Below, in pieces: positions 1 to 8,163 of a stretch of DNA of 15,560 bases. The stretch spans positions 425,715-441,274 of the forward strand of contig NZ_CP033004.1 in NCBI RefSeq assembly GCF_005080745.1, written 5' to 3'. The notes under the pieces were generated by a model. The model was given only the letters and a program-made list of their open reading frames with translations. It was not told the DNA's origin and made no database searches. This DNA comes from Buchnera aphidicola (Melaphis rhois). GTDB taxonomy: Bacteria; Pseudomonadota; Gammaproteobacteria; Enterobacterales; Enterobacteriaceae. How positions within the stretch are numbered: position 1 is the first letter of the stretch; every line of letters begins with the position of its first letter. Both the position numbers and the translations under genes were made by a program.

Positions 1-207
1 TTCTATATGAATAAAACTTATCGATTAAATATTTCTAAAAAACAAATGCAATTATTTCATTCTTGGAATAAAAAATACCCTATTAGCAATTGGGAATGTA
101 AACGAGACGAATTAATTTTTAATATTCAAGGTAATCATAACCCTTACGTACACTCTCACTGCCTTATAAAAAATTTAGAATCACATAAAATTATATCTAT
201 GAATTAA
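1..207 (+). CDS. endA: Endonuclease I, C-terminal fragment (cut by window edge)
   Basis: Reading frame 1 is open from the first base to the TAA at 205-207, giving the last 68 residues of a protein. The segment aligns residue for residue with the C-terminus of E. coli EndA: the block LFHSWNKKYPISNWECKRDE followed by IQGNHNPYV corresponds to [20 protein letters not shown] and VQGNHNPYV. EndA is a periplasmic, sequence-nonspecific DNase of the His-Me finger type; its catalytic part lies upstream of this window. Both C-terminal cysteines (in WEC and SHC) are where E. coli has them, consistent with a disulfide, which fits the dsbA gene further on. The ATG at 7 is internal, because homology continues upstream of it (FYMNKTY aligns with FYMRDQY), so the gene starts before the window. 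It is convergent with ygfA. Confidence 0.88.
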   Translation, partial: FYMNKTYRLNISKKQMQLFHSWNKKYPISNWECKRDELIFNIQGNHNPYVHSHCLIKNLESHKIISMN

Positions 208-211
208 ATGT

Positions 212-287
212 AAATTGTTAAACTATATAGATTACGACAGTTTAAAACGTTATTTTATAAAACAACAATTTTAAAAAAATCTATATA
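212..287 (+). repeat. Interleaved complementary segments after endA (possible pseudoknot)
   Basis: Just after the endA stop, AAATTGTT (212-219) is complementary to AACAATTT (264-271), and TATATAGATT (224-233) is complementary to AATCTATATA (278-287). The two pairings interleave rather than nest, which is the geometry of an H-type pseudoknot or of two alternative hairpins. The spacer separates convergent endA and ygfA, so a transcript-end structure is plausible. At this base composition 8-10 bp A+T-rich complementarity can easily arise by chance, so confidence is low. Confidence 0.25.
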
Positions 288-384
288 TATCATTTCAAAG
301 ATATTAATAAAATTTTTCAAAATAGATTACAAGATATTAAATAAAAAAATGTTTCATATCTTCATTGCATTAAAATTTTAATAA

Positions 385-981
385 TTACTTAAAATTATTA
401 AAATTCCATTCCCATAATTTATTAGGAGTAAAAACAGCTGGCAATGGAATTTCCCAAGGTTTAGGTATGATTTTATTAACTAATTGAAAATCATAAGCTA
501 AGCCAACAGGAAAAAATTTATTTTTGTAACTATTTAAAATCTTATCATAAAATCCTCCTCCCATACCTAAACGATAACCAAATATATCGAAAGCTACTAG
601 TGGAACCATAATTACATCCATTTCTTGACAAGATACAACAACTTCTTTCCTAATAATTGGCTCAAAAATATTAAATTTATTTAATTGTAAACGTGTATTA
701 GGAAAATATTGAGAAAAAAATAACGTTTTATTAAACATTGAATCAATAATCGGTAAAAAAACATTATATTTTTTTTTCCACAATTCTGAGATTAGTTGGC
801 TTGTATCTATTTCTCCATCGAAAGAAATAAAAACTGCAACATTTTTACACGAACAAAGCAATTTACAATTAAAAATTTTATCAGAAATTCTTAATGATGA
901 TATTTTCTGTTCTTTTATACCTATTTTTTTTCTTAACATACGAAAATATGCTCTTTGAAACGTACGATCTATGACAAACAT
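385..981 (-). CDS. ygfA: 5-formyltetrahydrofolate cyclo-ligase
   Basis: This 198-residue protein matches E. coli YgfA/Fau (about 200 aa when the longer start is used). The enzyme converts 5-formyl-THF with ATP to 5,10-methenyl-THF, returning stored or inhibitory folate to the one-carbon pool. The family hallmark is visible near residues 133-152: PLVAFD, then the glycine-rich GYRLGMGGGFYDK that forms the nucleotide/phosphate site. AVFISFDGEID near residues 48-59 and the C-terminal PAVFTPNKLWEW also match E. coli (FLSFDGELD, PAVVTPSKVWEW). I keep the ATG at 981 because similarity begins before the internal Met at residue 15; no strong ribosome site is visible. It lies 73 bp downstream of zapA on the same strand, as in E. 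coli, but without 6S RNA between them. An in-frame A9 tract (minus strand of 769-777) encodes KKK. Confidence 0.93.
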   Translation of the reverse strand: MFVIDRTFQRAYFRMLRKKIGIKEQKISSLRISDKIFNCKLLCSCKNVAVFISFDGEIDTSQLISELWKKKYNVFLPIIDSMFNKTLFFSQYFPNTRLQLNKFNIFEPIIRKEVVVSCQEMDVIMVPLVAFDIFGYRLGMGGGFYDKILNSYKNKFFPVGLAYDFQLVNKIIPKPWEIPLPAVFTPNKLWEWNFNNFK

Positions 982-1054
982 AACAAGTAATTTAGTATAA
1001 GTTAGTTAAATATATTTAAATAATTTTCAAATAATCATTATAATATTATTTCAG

Positions 1055-1327
1055 TTATTTTACGTTTTTTAAACGCGTAATAATTTTATTTAATCTTTCA
1101 ATGATTTCTCTTATTTTTAACTTTTCATTTTTTAATTCATAAGAAATATTTAATGCTGTAACAAATATCAATTGATCTGTATTAGATACTCCAGTTTTTA
1201 CTTTCAAATTATACAATCTTTTGTTTAAATAATGAGCTGCATTTCGTAAATCTTTACTCAATTCATTAGGACAATTAACTTTTAATAATCGACCAAAAAT
1301 TTTTATATCTATATATTGAATAGACAT
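1055..1327 (-). CDS. zapA: Cell division protein ZapA
   Basis: A 90-residue protein similar to E. coli ZapA (109 aa). ZapA binds FtsZ in the cytoplasm and bundles protofilaments at the Z-ring. The globular N-terminal domain is well conserved: [14 protein letters not shown] near residues 7-20, then the block [20 protein letters not shown] near residues 48-67, against [20 protein letters not shown] in E. coli. The C-terminal helix that forms the tetrameric coiled coil (about residues 66-90) is lysine/isoleucine-rich and about 20 residues shorter than in E. coli, with no frameshift visible; shortening is common in reduced genomes. It sits between rpiA and ygfA on the same strand. The AGGT about 13 nt upstream is rather far for a ribosome binding site. 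Confidence 0.93.
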   Translation of the reverse strand: [90 protein letters not shown]

Positions 1328-1680
1328 TTTATTTATATTACCTAATGTAGATAATTAAATTATTTTAATGATATTATATTTAACATATACTAATTAAAAA
1401 ACGAGTATTTTGTTTTAAATTTAAAAATTTATTATCTTTAACTAACATATTTCTTATAAACTATAAAATTTTTTTAAAAAATTTTTATAATACACTATAT
1501 TATTAAAAAAATAATATATTAAATAAGTTTAAAGTAAGTTTTAATATTAGAATTACATATTTAATAAAACATTAAAAACACAATGTATCTTATTAAATAT
1601 ATAATTCTTTTACGATGATCAATGCACTTATCTTTTTTAAAATAATTAATTACTTAAAATACATTTTATTAGTTATTAAA
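1328..1680. other. 353-bp spacer between rpiA and zapA, no gene seen
   Basis: No reading frame of note and no recognisable RNA gene. The sequence is almost pure A+T. It contains a perfect 9-bp hairpin, TATATTATT (1496-1504) and AATAATATA (1510-1518) with an A5 loop, and just before it a near-palindromic A/T run around 1465-1490. Transcription of both flanking genes runs through it on the minus strand, so these could be RNA structures in an rpiA-zapA transcript, but A/T-only hairpins are expected by chance here. E. coli has serA between these genes; no remnant of it is visible. Confidence 0.5.
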
Positions 1681-2340
1681 TTAACTCTTAATAATTTGTA
1701 TACCTGACTGTGTACTAACTAAAGCTATATTTGCTGTTCTAGTTGCAAATAATCCAACACTAACTACTCCAGGTAAGGAATTAATTTTTTCTTCTATTCC
1801 AATCGGATTTAATATTTTAAAATTATAAACGTCAATAATTATATTTCCGTTTTCTGTAACTATATTTTTCCTAACTTTTGGATTTCCTCCTAACTTTATT
1901 AATTCACTTAATATATAAGAAACAGACATAGGTATAATTTCGATAGGTAAGGGAAATTTTCCTAATACTTTTACTAATTTTGATTCATCTACAATGCAAA
2001 TAAATGTTTTTGCTACTGAAGCAATTATTTTTTCTTTAGTTAATGCAGCACCACCTCCCTTAATCATCTGTAACTTAAAATTAATCTCATCTGCACTATC
2101 AATATATAATGTTAGAGATTTTATATCATTTAAGTTATACACAGGAATCCCATATTTTTTTAAAAAAAACGTAGATGACCTAGAACTAGATACAGCTCCA
2201 TGAACTAAATTTTTAACAGAACTTAAAGCTTTAATGAAATATGAAACAGTAGAACCTGTACCTACTCCAATTATTGTACCAGGATAAATATAGTCTAAAG
2301 CAGCAATTGCAACAGATTTCTTTAATTCGTTTGCATTCAT
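1681..2340 (-). CDS. rpiA: Ribose-5-phosphate isomerase A
   Basis: A 219-residue protein, the same length as E. coli RpiA and alignable without gaps. It interconverts ribose-5-phosphate and ribulose-5-phosphate in the non-oxidative pentose phosphate pathway, supplying ribose for nucleotide synthesis. Visible active-site blocks are the phosphate loop GVGTGSTV (residues 26-33), GAVSSS (about 48-53), the acidic IDSADEIN segment containing D81 and D84, and KGGGAALTKEKIIA with K94 and the catalytic glutamate E103. The start at 2340 is supported by homology (MNANELKKSVAIAALDY against MTQDELKKAVGWAALQY) and by an AGG about 8 nt upstream. It lies downstream of the Met-Leu-Gln tRNA operon on the same strand, separated by a hairpin. 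Confidence 0.96.
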   Translation of the reverse strand: MNANELKKSVAIAALDYIYPGTIIGVGTGSTVSYFIKALSSVKNLVHGAVSSSRSSTFFLKKYGIPVYNLNDIKSLTLYIDSADEINFKLQMIKGGGAALTKEKIIASVAKTFICIVDESKLVKVLGKFPLPIEIIPMSVSYILSELIKLGGNPKVRKNIVTENGNIIIDVYNFKILNPIGIEEKINSLPGVVSVGLFATRTANIALVSTQSGIQIIKS

Positions 2341-2403
2341 TCGATAAACCTATACTAAATTTCATTATTTTTAATAATTTTATTTTTTCAAACGTTTTAA
2401 AAG

Positions 2404-2428
2404 TTAGATGTTTTAATAAAACACCTAA
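2404..2428 (-). terminator. Hairpin after the tRNA operon / in the rpiA leader
   Basis: On the minus strand this forms an 11-bp stem with a 3-nt loop: UUAGGUGUUUU, AUU, AAAACAUCUAA, followed by CUUUU. The only non-Watson-Crick position is G·U in minus-strand RNA; in plus-strand RNA the same position would be an A·C mismatch, so the structure favours the minus transcript. It lies about 78 nt past tRNA-Gln and 63 nt before the rpiA start, consistent with a weak intrinsic terminator or a processing stem. The U tract is short, so termination efficiency is uncertain. Confidence 0.5.
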
Positions 2429-2505
2429 TTAAATAGATAGGAAATTATATTTAAAAAAAATTTAACAATAAATATTATAATTTTGTTACGTTTGTAGTTT
2501 TATTA

Positions 2506-2576
2506 CTGGGGTACCTGGATTCGAACCAGGGATGCCGGTATCAAAAACCGGTGCCTTACCACTTGGCTATACCCCA
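2506..2576 (-). tRNA. glnU: tRNA-Gln (anticodon UUG)
   Basis: A 71-nt cloverleaf on the minus strand. The acceptor stem is TGGGGTA/TACCCCA with discriminator G73, the D arm GCC/GGC, the anticodon stem CCGGT/ACCGG with loop TTTTGAT (anticodon TTG), and the T arm CCTGG-TTCGAAT-CCAGG. The known GlnRS identity elements U1-A72, G73 and the UUG anticodon are all present, matching the glnS product encoded next door. CCA is not encoded (TAA follows G73), so it must be added by nucleotidyltransferase. It is the last gene of the Met-Leu-Gln operon; UUG can read CAA and, by wobble, CAG. Confidence 0.97.
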
Positions 2577-2599
2577 TGTTATTTTAAAATTAATACAAA

Positions 2600-2681
2600 T
2601 ACGGAAGGCGAGATTTGAACTCGCATACCTAACGGTGCTAGATCCTAAATCTAGTGCGTCTACCAATTTCGCCACTTCCGC
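2600..2681 (-). tRNA. leuW: tRNA-Leu (anticodon UAG)
   Basis: An 82-nt class II tRNA. The anticodon stem CTAGA/TCTAG encloses TTTAGGA (anticodon TAG), and there is a 13-nt variable arm (stem ACC/GGT, loop GTTA) and a T arm GCGAG-TTCAAAT-CTCGC. The acceptor is GCGGAAG/CTTCCGT, so position 1·72 is G·U rather than G-C; the discriminator A73 needed by LeuRS is present. CCA is not encoded. Order and sequence match E. coli leuW in the metT-leuW-glnU operon. The UAG anticodon reads CUN leucine codons. Confidence 0.97.
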
Positions 2682-2702
2682 ATGTTATGCGTTCAATTAA
2701 AA

Positions 2703-2776
2703 TAGCTACGACAGGAATTGAACCTGTGACCTCAGCGTTATGAGTGCTGTGCTCTATCCAACTGAGCTACGTAGCC
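2703..2776 (-). tRNA. metT: tRNA-Met, elongator (anticodon CAU)
   Basis: A 74-nt cloverleaf closely resembling E. coli elongator tRNA-Met: GGCTACG-TA-GCTC D-arm start, anticodon loop CTCATAA, T arm ACAGG-TTCAATT-CCTGT, discriminator A. It is not an initiator, because it lacks a C1·A72 mismatch and the three G-C pairs of the anticodon stem. It is not tRNA-Ile2, whose acceptor and T stem differ. Two weak positions stand out: G1·U72 at the end of the acceptor and A31·C39 closing the anticodon stem, where E. coli has A-U. CCA is not encoded. It is the first gene of the operon, about 20 nt downstream of the predicted transcription start. Confidence 0.96.
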
Positions 2777-2803
2777 AAAATATAAAATTATTTTATGATT
2801 TAA

Positions 2804-2832
2804 ATTATGCTGTGTTATACTATAAATGTCAA
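2804..2832 (-). promoter_or_regulatory. Sigma70-type promoter of the tRNA operon
   Basis: On the minus strand, TTGACA (2832-2827) matches the -35 consensus exactly. A 17-nt spacer then leads to CATAAT (2809-2804), which matches five of six -10 bases. Initiation would fall near 2797, about 20 nt before the 5' end of tRNA-Met. There is no G+C-rich discriminator of the kind typical of stringently controlled stable-RNA promoters. This is the clearest promoter in the window. Confidence 0.8.
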
Positions 2833-2849
2833 TAACGATTTATAATAAA

Positions 2850-2878
2850 TTGCATGTATGAAATATAACTGATATAAA
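2850..2878 (+). promoter_or_regulatory. Possible glnS promoter
   Basis: TTGCAT (2850-2855) and TATAAA (2873-2878) are separated by 17 nt on the plus strand, about 100 bp before the glnS start. The -35 half is poor and the surrounding sequence is rich in TATA-like hexamers, so this is a weak candidate. It would lie nearly back to back with the tRNA promoter. Confidence 0.28.
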
Positions 2879-2981
2879 AATGTTAACTTTAAAATATTAT
2901 ATTTTTTATAAAATATATGACTGATTTTTATAATTTTTTGGAAATTTTTATTACTTTAAATTAATATTAATAGGAAATAAA

Positions 2982-4661
2982 ATGAATAATATAAATAAAA
3001 AAATTTATAATTTTATCCAAAAAATAATTTACAAAGATATAATAACAAAAAAAGTAAATTACGTTAAAACAAGATTTCCTCCCGAACCAAATGGATATTT
3101 ACATATAGGTCATGCAAAATCTATATTTTTAAACTTTTATTTAGCAAAACAGTTCAAAGGAACATGCAATCTTCGATTCGATGATACTAATCCTAAAAGA
3201 GAAAGCGTGCATTATATAAATAGTATTATTAAAGATATAACATGGCTAGGATATAAATTAAATAATAACATTTTCTATGCATCTTCTTACTTTGATGTTA
3301 TGTACATGTATGCTAAAGAACTAATTATGAAAGGATTAGCCTATGTTGATCAATTAACTAAAGAAGAAATACGAACATATCGAGGAACATTAATTTCTCC
3401 TGGAATTAATAGTCCATATCGAACACAATCTATAAAAAGAAATTTATTGCTATTTAAAAAAATGAAAAACGGATACTTCTCTGAAGGAAGCGCATGTTTA
3501 AGAGCTAAAATAAATATGAAATCACCTCTAATTATAATGAGGGATCCAGTATTATATCGAATTTTGTTTTCCGAACATCATCAAACAAATAAAAAATGGT
3601 GTATATATCCTACATATGATTTTGCTCATTGTATCTCTGATTCTTTAGAAAAAATTACACATTCTATATGTACATTAGAATTTCAAGATAATCGAAAACT
3701 ATATGAATGGATATTAAATAATATTAATGTTACTCACTATTCTAATCAATACGAATTTTCTAGATTAAAATTAGAATATTCTGTATTATCCAAAAGAAAA
3801 TTACAATTCTTAGTCGCTAAAAATATCGTAAATGGATGGGATGATCCTAGAATACACACAATTTCCGGACTAAGAAGACGAGGATATACTCCTTCTTCTA
3901 TAAAAACATTTTGCAAAAAAATTGGAGTTACAAAACAAGAAAATATAATAGAACTATCATTGCTAGAGTCATGTATCAGAAATGATTTAAACCTAAATAC
4001 TTTCCGATATATGGCAGTCATTAATCCTATACAATTACATATTTGTAATTTATATGATAGTTATAAAGAAGCACTTACTATTCCTAATCATCCCAAAATT
4101 AGCAGTATGGGGACACGTCAATCTATTTTTAGTAATAAAATATATATAGATCGATTCGATTTTTACGAAAACAATACTCTAATTTTAAACAAAAAGTTAA
4201 CCATTGGAAATAAAATTAGATTACGCTATGCCTATATTATTAGCGCAAAAGAAGTAATAAAAGATAATAATAATAATATAACTAAAATAATCTGTACATA
4301 TGATAAAAATACGTTAGGTAAAAATCCTAATAACGAAAAAATATCCGGGGTTATTCATTGGATTTCCATTGAAAATGCAATACCAGCACAATTTAATTTA
4401 TATGACCAATTATTTTTATTAAAAGATCCAGAACTAGAAGAAAACTATATGAAACACATTAATAATAATTCATTAATTGTTAAACAAGGTTTTATAGAAT
4501 CTGACATTCTAAACAATATTTCCAAAAAAAGATATCAATTTGAAAGAGAAGGATATTTTTACATTGATAAAAGTTATTATGTTACAAAAAAATTAATATT
4601 TAACAGAATAGTAACATTAAAAAGCAACATAAAAAAACCCATCCATAAAATTATTAAATAA
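2982..4661 (+). CDS. glnS: Glutaminyl-tRNA synthetase
   Basis: A 559-residue class I aminoacyl-tRNA synthetase (E. coli GlnRS 554 aa) that charges tRNA-Gln with glutamine in the cytoplasm. The HIGH signature is at residues 41-44 in PPEPNGYLHIGHAKS, and the KMSKS equivalent is VLSKRKL at 268-274 (E. coli VMSKRKL). The glutamine/tRNA-specific segment with IYPTYDFAHCISDSLE, ITHSICTLEF and QDNRKLYEWIL (about 208-245) is nearly identical to E. coli, and LRFDDTNP (64-71) is conserved. The C-terminal beta-barrel anticodon-binding region (about 340-550) is complete but lysine/asparagine-rich. The ATG at 2982 has an AGGAA 5 nt upstream, the best ribosome site in the window. The cognate tRNA-Gln is encoded divergently just upstream; unlike most bacteria with the indirect pathway, this lineage charges Gln directly. 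Confidence 0.97.
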   Translation: MNNINKKIYNFIQKIIYKDIITKKVNYVKTRFPPEPNGYLHIGHAKSIFLNFYLAKQFKGTCNLRFDDTNPKRESVHYINSIIKDITWLGYKLNNNIFYASSYFDVMYMYAKELIMKGLAYVDQLTKEEIRTYRGTLISPGINSPYRTQSIKRNLLLFKKMKNGYFSEGSACLRAKINMKSPLIIMRDPVLYRILFSEHHQTNKKWCIYPTYDFAHCISDSLEKITHSICTLEFQDNRKLYEWILNNINVTHYSNQYEFSRLKLEYSVLSKRKLQFLVAKNIVNGWDDPRIHTISGLRRRGYTPSSIKTFCKKIGVTKQENIIELSLLESCIRNDLNLNTFRYMAVINPIQLHICNLYDSYKEALTIPNHPKISSMGTRQSIFSNKIYIDRFDFYENNTLILNKKLTIGNKIRLRYAYIISAKEVIKDNNNNITKIICTYDKNTLGKNPNNEKISGVIHWISIENAIPAQFNLYDQLFLLKDPELEENYMKHINNNSLIVKQGFIESDILNNISKKRYQFEREGYFYIDKSYYVTKKLIFNRIVTLKSNIKKPIHKIIK

Positions 4662-6671
<2,010 letters not shown>

Positions 6672-6732
6672 ACTTAAGATATAATTAGAAATGTCTAACA
6701 TAACATAATAATTTAAAAAGAGATCATCTATC

Positions 6733-8013
6733 ATGATTAAAATAAAAAAAATTCTTGCCAGAGAAATAATAGACTCTAGGGGTTATCCAACTGTTGAATC
6801 CGAAGTACATGTAGAAGGAGGATTTTTTGGATTAGCATCGTCACCTTCTGGATCTTCAACAGGTTCTAAAGAAGCATTAGAATTACGCGATAATGATGCA
6901 TCTCGATTTTTCGGAAAAGGAGTAACTAAATCCGTTAAATTAATTAATGATATTATTAATAAAAAATTAAAAAATAACAATGCTAACGATCAAGAAAGTA
7001 TTGATAATACTATGATTCAATTAGACGGAAGTAAAAATAAATCCAAATTAGGATCAAATACTATTTTATCTGTATCATTAGCAACAGCAAAAGCAGTAGC
7101 AGCGTATAAGGGTATACCTTTATACCAACACATCTCTGAATTAAACGGTACTTCAGGCCAATTTTCTATGCCTATTCCAATGATAAACATCATAAATGGA
7201 GGTAAACATGCAAATAATAATATAGATATACAAGAATTTATGATACAACCAATTAACACAAAAACAATAAAAGAAGCAATTCGAATAGGATCAGAAATAT
7301 TTCATATGCTAGGAATAATTTTAAAAAGAAATCATTTAAGTACAACAGTAGGAGACGAAGGTGGATATGCACCTAATTTAAAATCAAACGAAGCAGCATT
7401 AATGATTATGAAAGAAGCAGTTGAAGAATCAGGATATACACTAGGGAAAGATATTACTTTTGCTTTAGATTGTGCAGCTTCTGAGCTTTATGACAAAAAT
7501 AAACAAAAATATACATTAGTCGGAGAAAGAAAAGAATTTACATCAAAAGAACTCACGCATTATTTAGAAGATTTAGTACAAAGATATCCCATTACTTCTA
7601 TAGAAGATGGACAAGAAGAATCAGATTGGGATGGATTTCTTTATCAAACAAAAATATTAGGAAAAAAAGTTCAACTAGTTGGCGATGATTTGTTTGTAAC
7701 CAATACATGCTTATTAAAAAAAGGAATAAAAAAGAAGATAGCAAATTCTATCTTAGTTAAATTAAATCAAATTGGAACATTAAGTGAAACATTAAAAACT
7801 ATAAAAGTAGCAAAACAAGCTAACTATTCTGTGATTATATCACATCGGTCAGGAGAAACAGAAGATACTTTTATATCTGACTTATCAGTAGGAACTTCTG
7901 CTAATCAAATTAAAACTGGATCTATGTGTAGAACAGAAAGAACATCAAAATATAACCAACTAATAAGAATCGAAGAAAATTTAAAAAATAACAAAATCTA
8001 TTCTATTACATAA
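6733..8013 (+). CDS. eno: Enolase
   Basis: A 426-residue cytoplasmic glycolytic enzyme (E. coli 432) converting 2-phosphoglycerate to phosphoenolpyruvate. The start [22 protein letters not shown] aligns with E. coli. Magnesium ligands and catalytic residues are present: E209 in [11 protein letters not shown]246 in ALDCAASE, E291 in SIEDG, D318 in VGDDLFVTN and the catalytic lysine K343 in ILVKLNQIG. The signature [19 protein letters not shown] is intact. Two charge changes from E. coli occur in the loop NGGKHANNN (E. coli NGGEHADNN), which leave the histidine in place. The C-terminus lacks the last few residues seen in E. coli. It follows pyrG closely and is probably cotranscribed with it; the purine-rich AAAGAGA about 9 nt upstream may serve as ribosome site. 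In E. coli enolase also scaffolds RNase E, which cannot be judged here. Confidence 0.98.
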   Translation: MIKIKKILAREIIDSRGYPTVESEVHVEGGFFGLASSPSGSSTGSKEALELRDNDASRFFGKGVTKSVKLINDIINKKLKNNNANDQESIDNTMIQLDGSKNKSKLGSNTILSVSLATAKAVAAYKGIPLYQHISELNGTSGQFSMPIPMINIINGGKHANNNIDIQEFMIQPINTKTIKEAIRIGSEIFHMLGIILKRNHLSTTVGDEGGYAPNLKSNEAALMIMKEAVEESGYTLGKDITFALDCAASELYDKNKQKYTLVGERKEFTSKELTHYLEDLVQRYPITSIEDGQEESDWDGFLYQTKILGKKVQLVGDDLFVTNTCLLKKGIKKKIANSILVKLNQIGTLSETLKTIKVAKQANYSVIISHRSGETEDTFISDLSVGTSANQIKTGSMCRTERTSKYNQLIRIEENLKNNKIYSIT

Positions 8014-8055
8014 TACAATAAAATAAAAACAATTTCTAAAGAACAAATTGATCTC

Positions 8056-8112
8056 AACAAATAGCAGTGTTAGCGAATTTAAATTAAAATATAGTTAAAT
8101 CTGCTATTTGTT
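8056..8112. terminator. 12-bp perfect inverted repeat between convergent eno and nlpD
   Basis: AACAAATAGCAG (8056-8067) is the exact reverse complement of CTGCTATTTGTT (8101-8112), with a 33-nt A+T-rich loop. The stem holds four G-C pairs, unusual in this spacer, and its position 43 bp after the eno stop and 52 bp before the nlpD stop suits a bidirectional transcription end or a 3'-stabilising stem. No long U tract follows on either strand, so classic intrinsic termination is not proven. A smaller hairpin TAACAT-GTAT-ATGTTA follows at 8119-8134. Confidence 0.55.
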
Positions 8113-8163
8113 TCATGATAACATGTATATGTTAACTGTTATATAGCAACCAAAACATAATAT

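Noticed and set aside
298..340. Direct repeat AAGATATTAA at 298-307 and 331-340
   Set aside because: There are only two A/T-rich copies with no further unit, which is expected by chance at this composition; not a CRISPR-like array.
2703..2776. CAT-anticodon tRNA as initiator tRNA-fMet or as tRNA-Ile2
   Set aside because: It lacks the initiator GGG/CCC anticodon stem and C1·A72, and its acceptor and T stem match elongator Met rather than Ile2.
3746..4021. Minus-strand open frame of 91 codons inside glnS
   Set aside because: It is a shadow of the strongly conserved glnS frame; other antisense frames inside rpiA, eno, ispF, ispD, ftsB and polA were dropped for the same reason.
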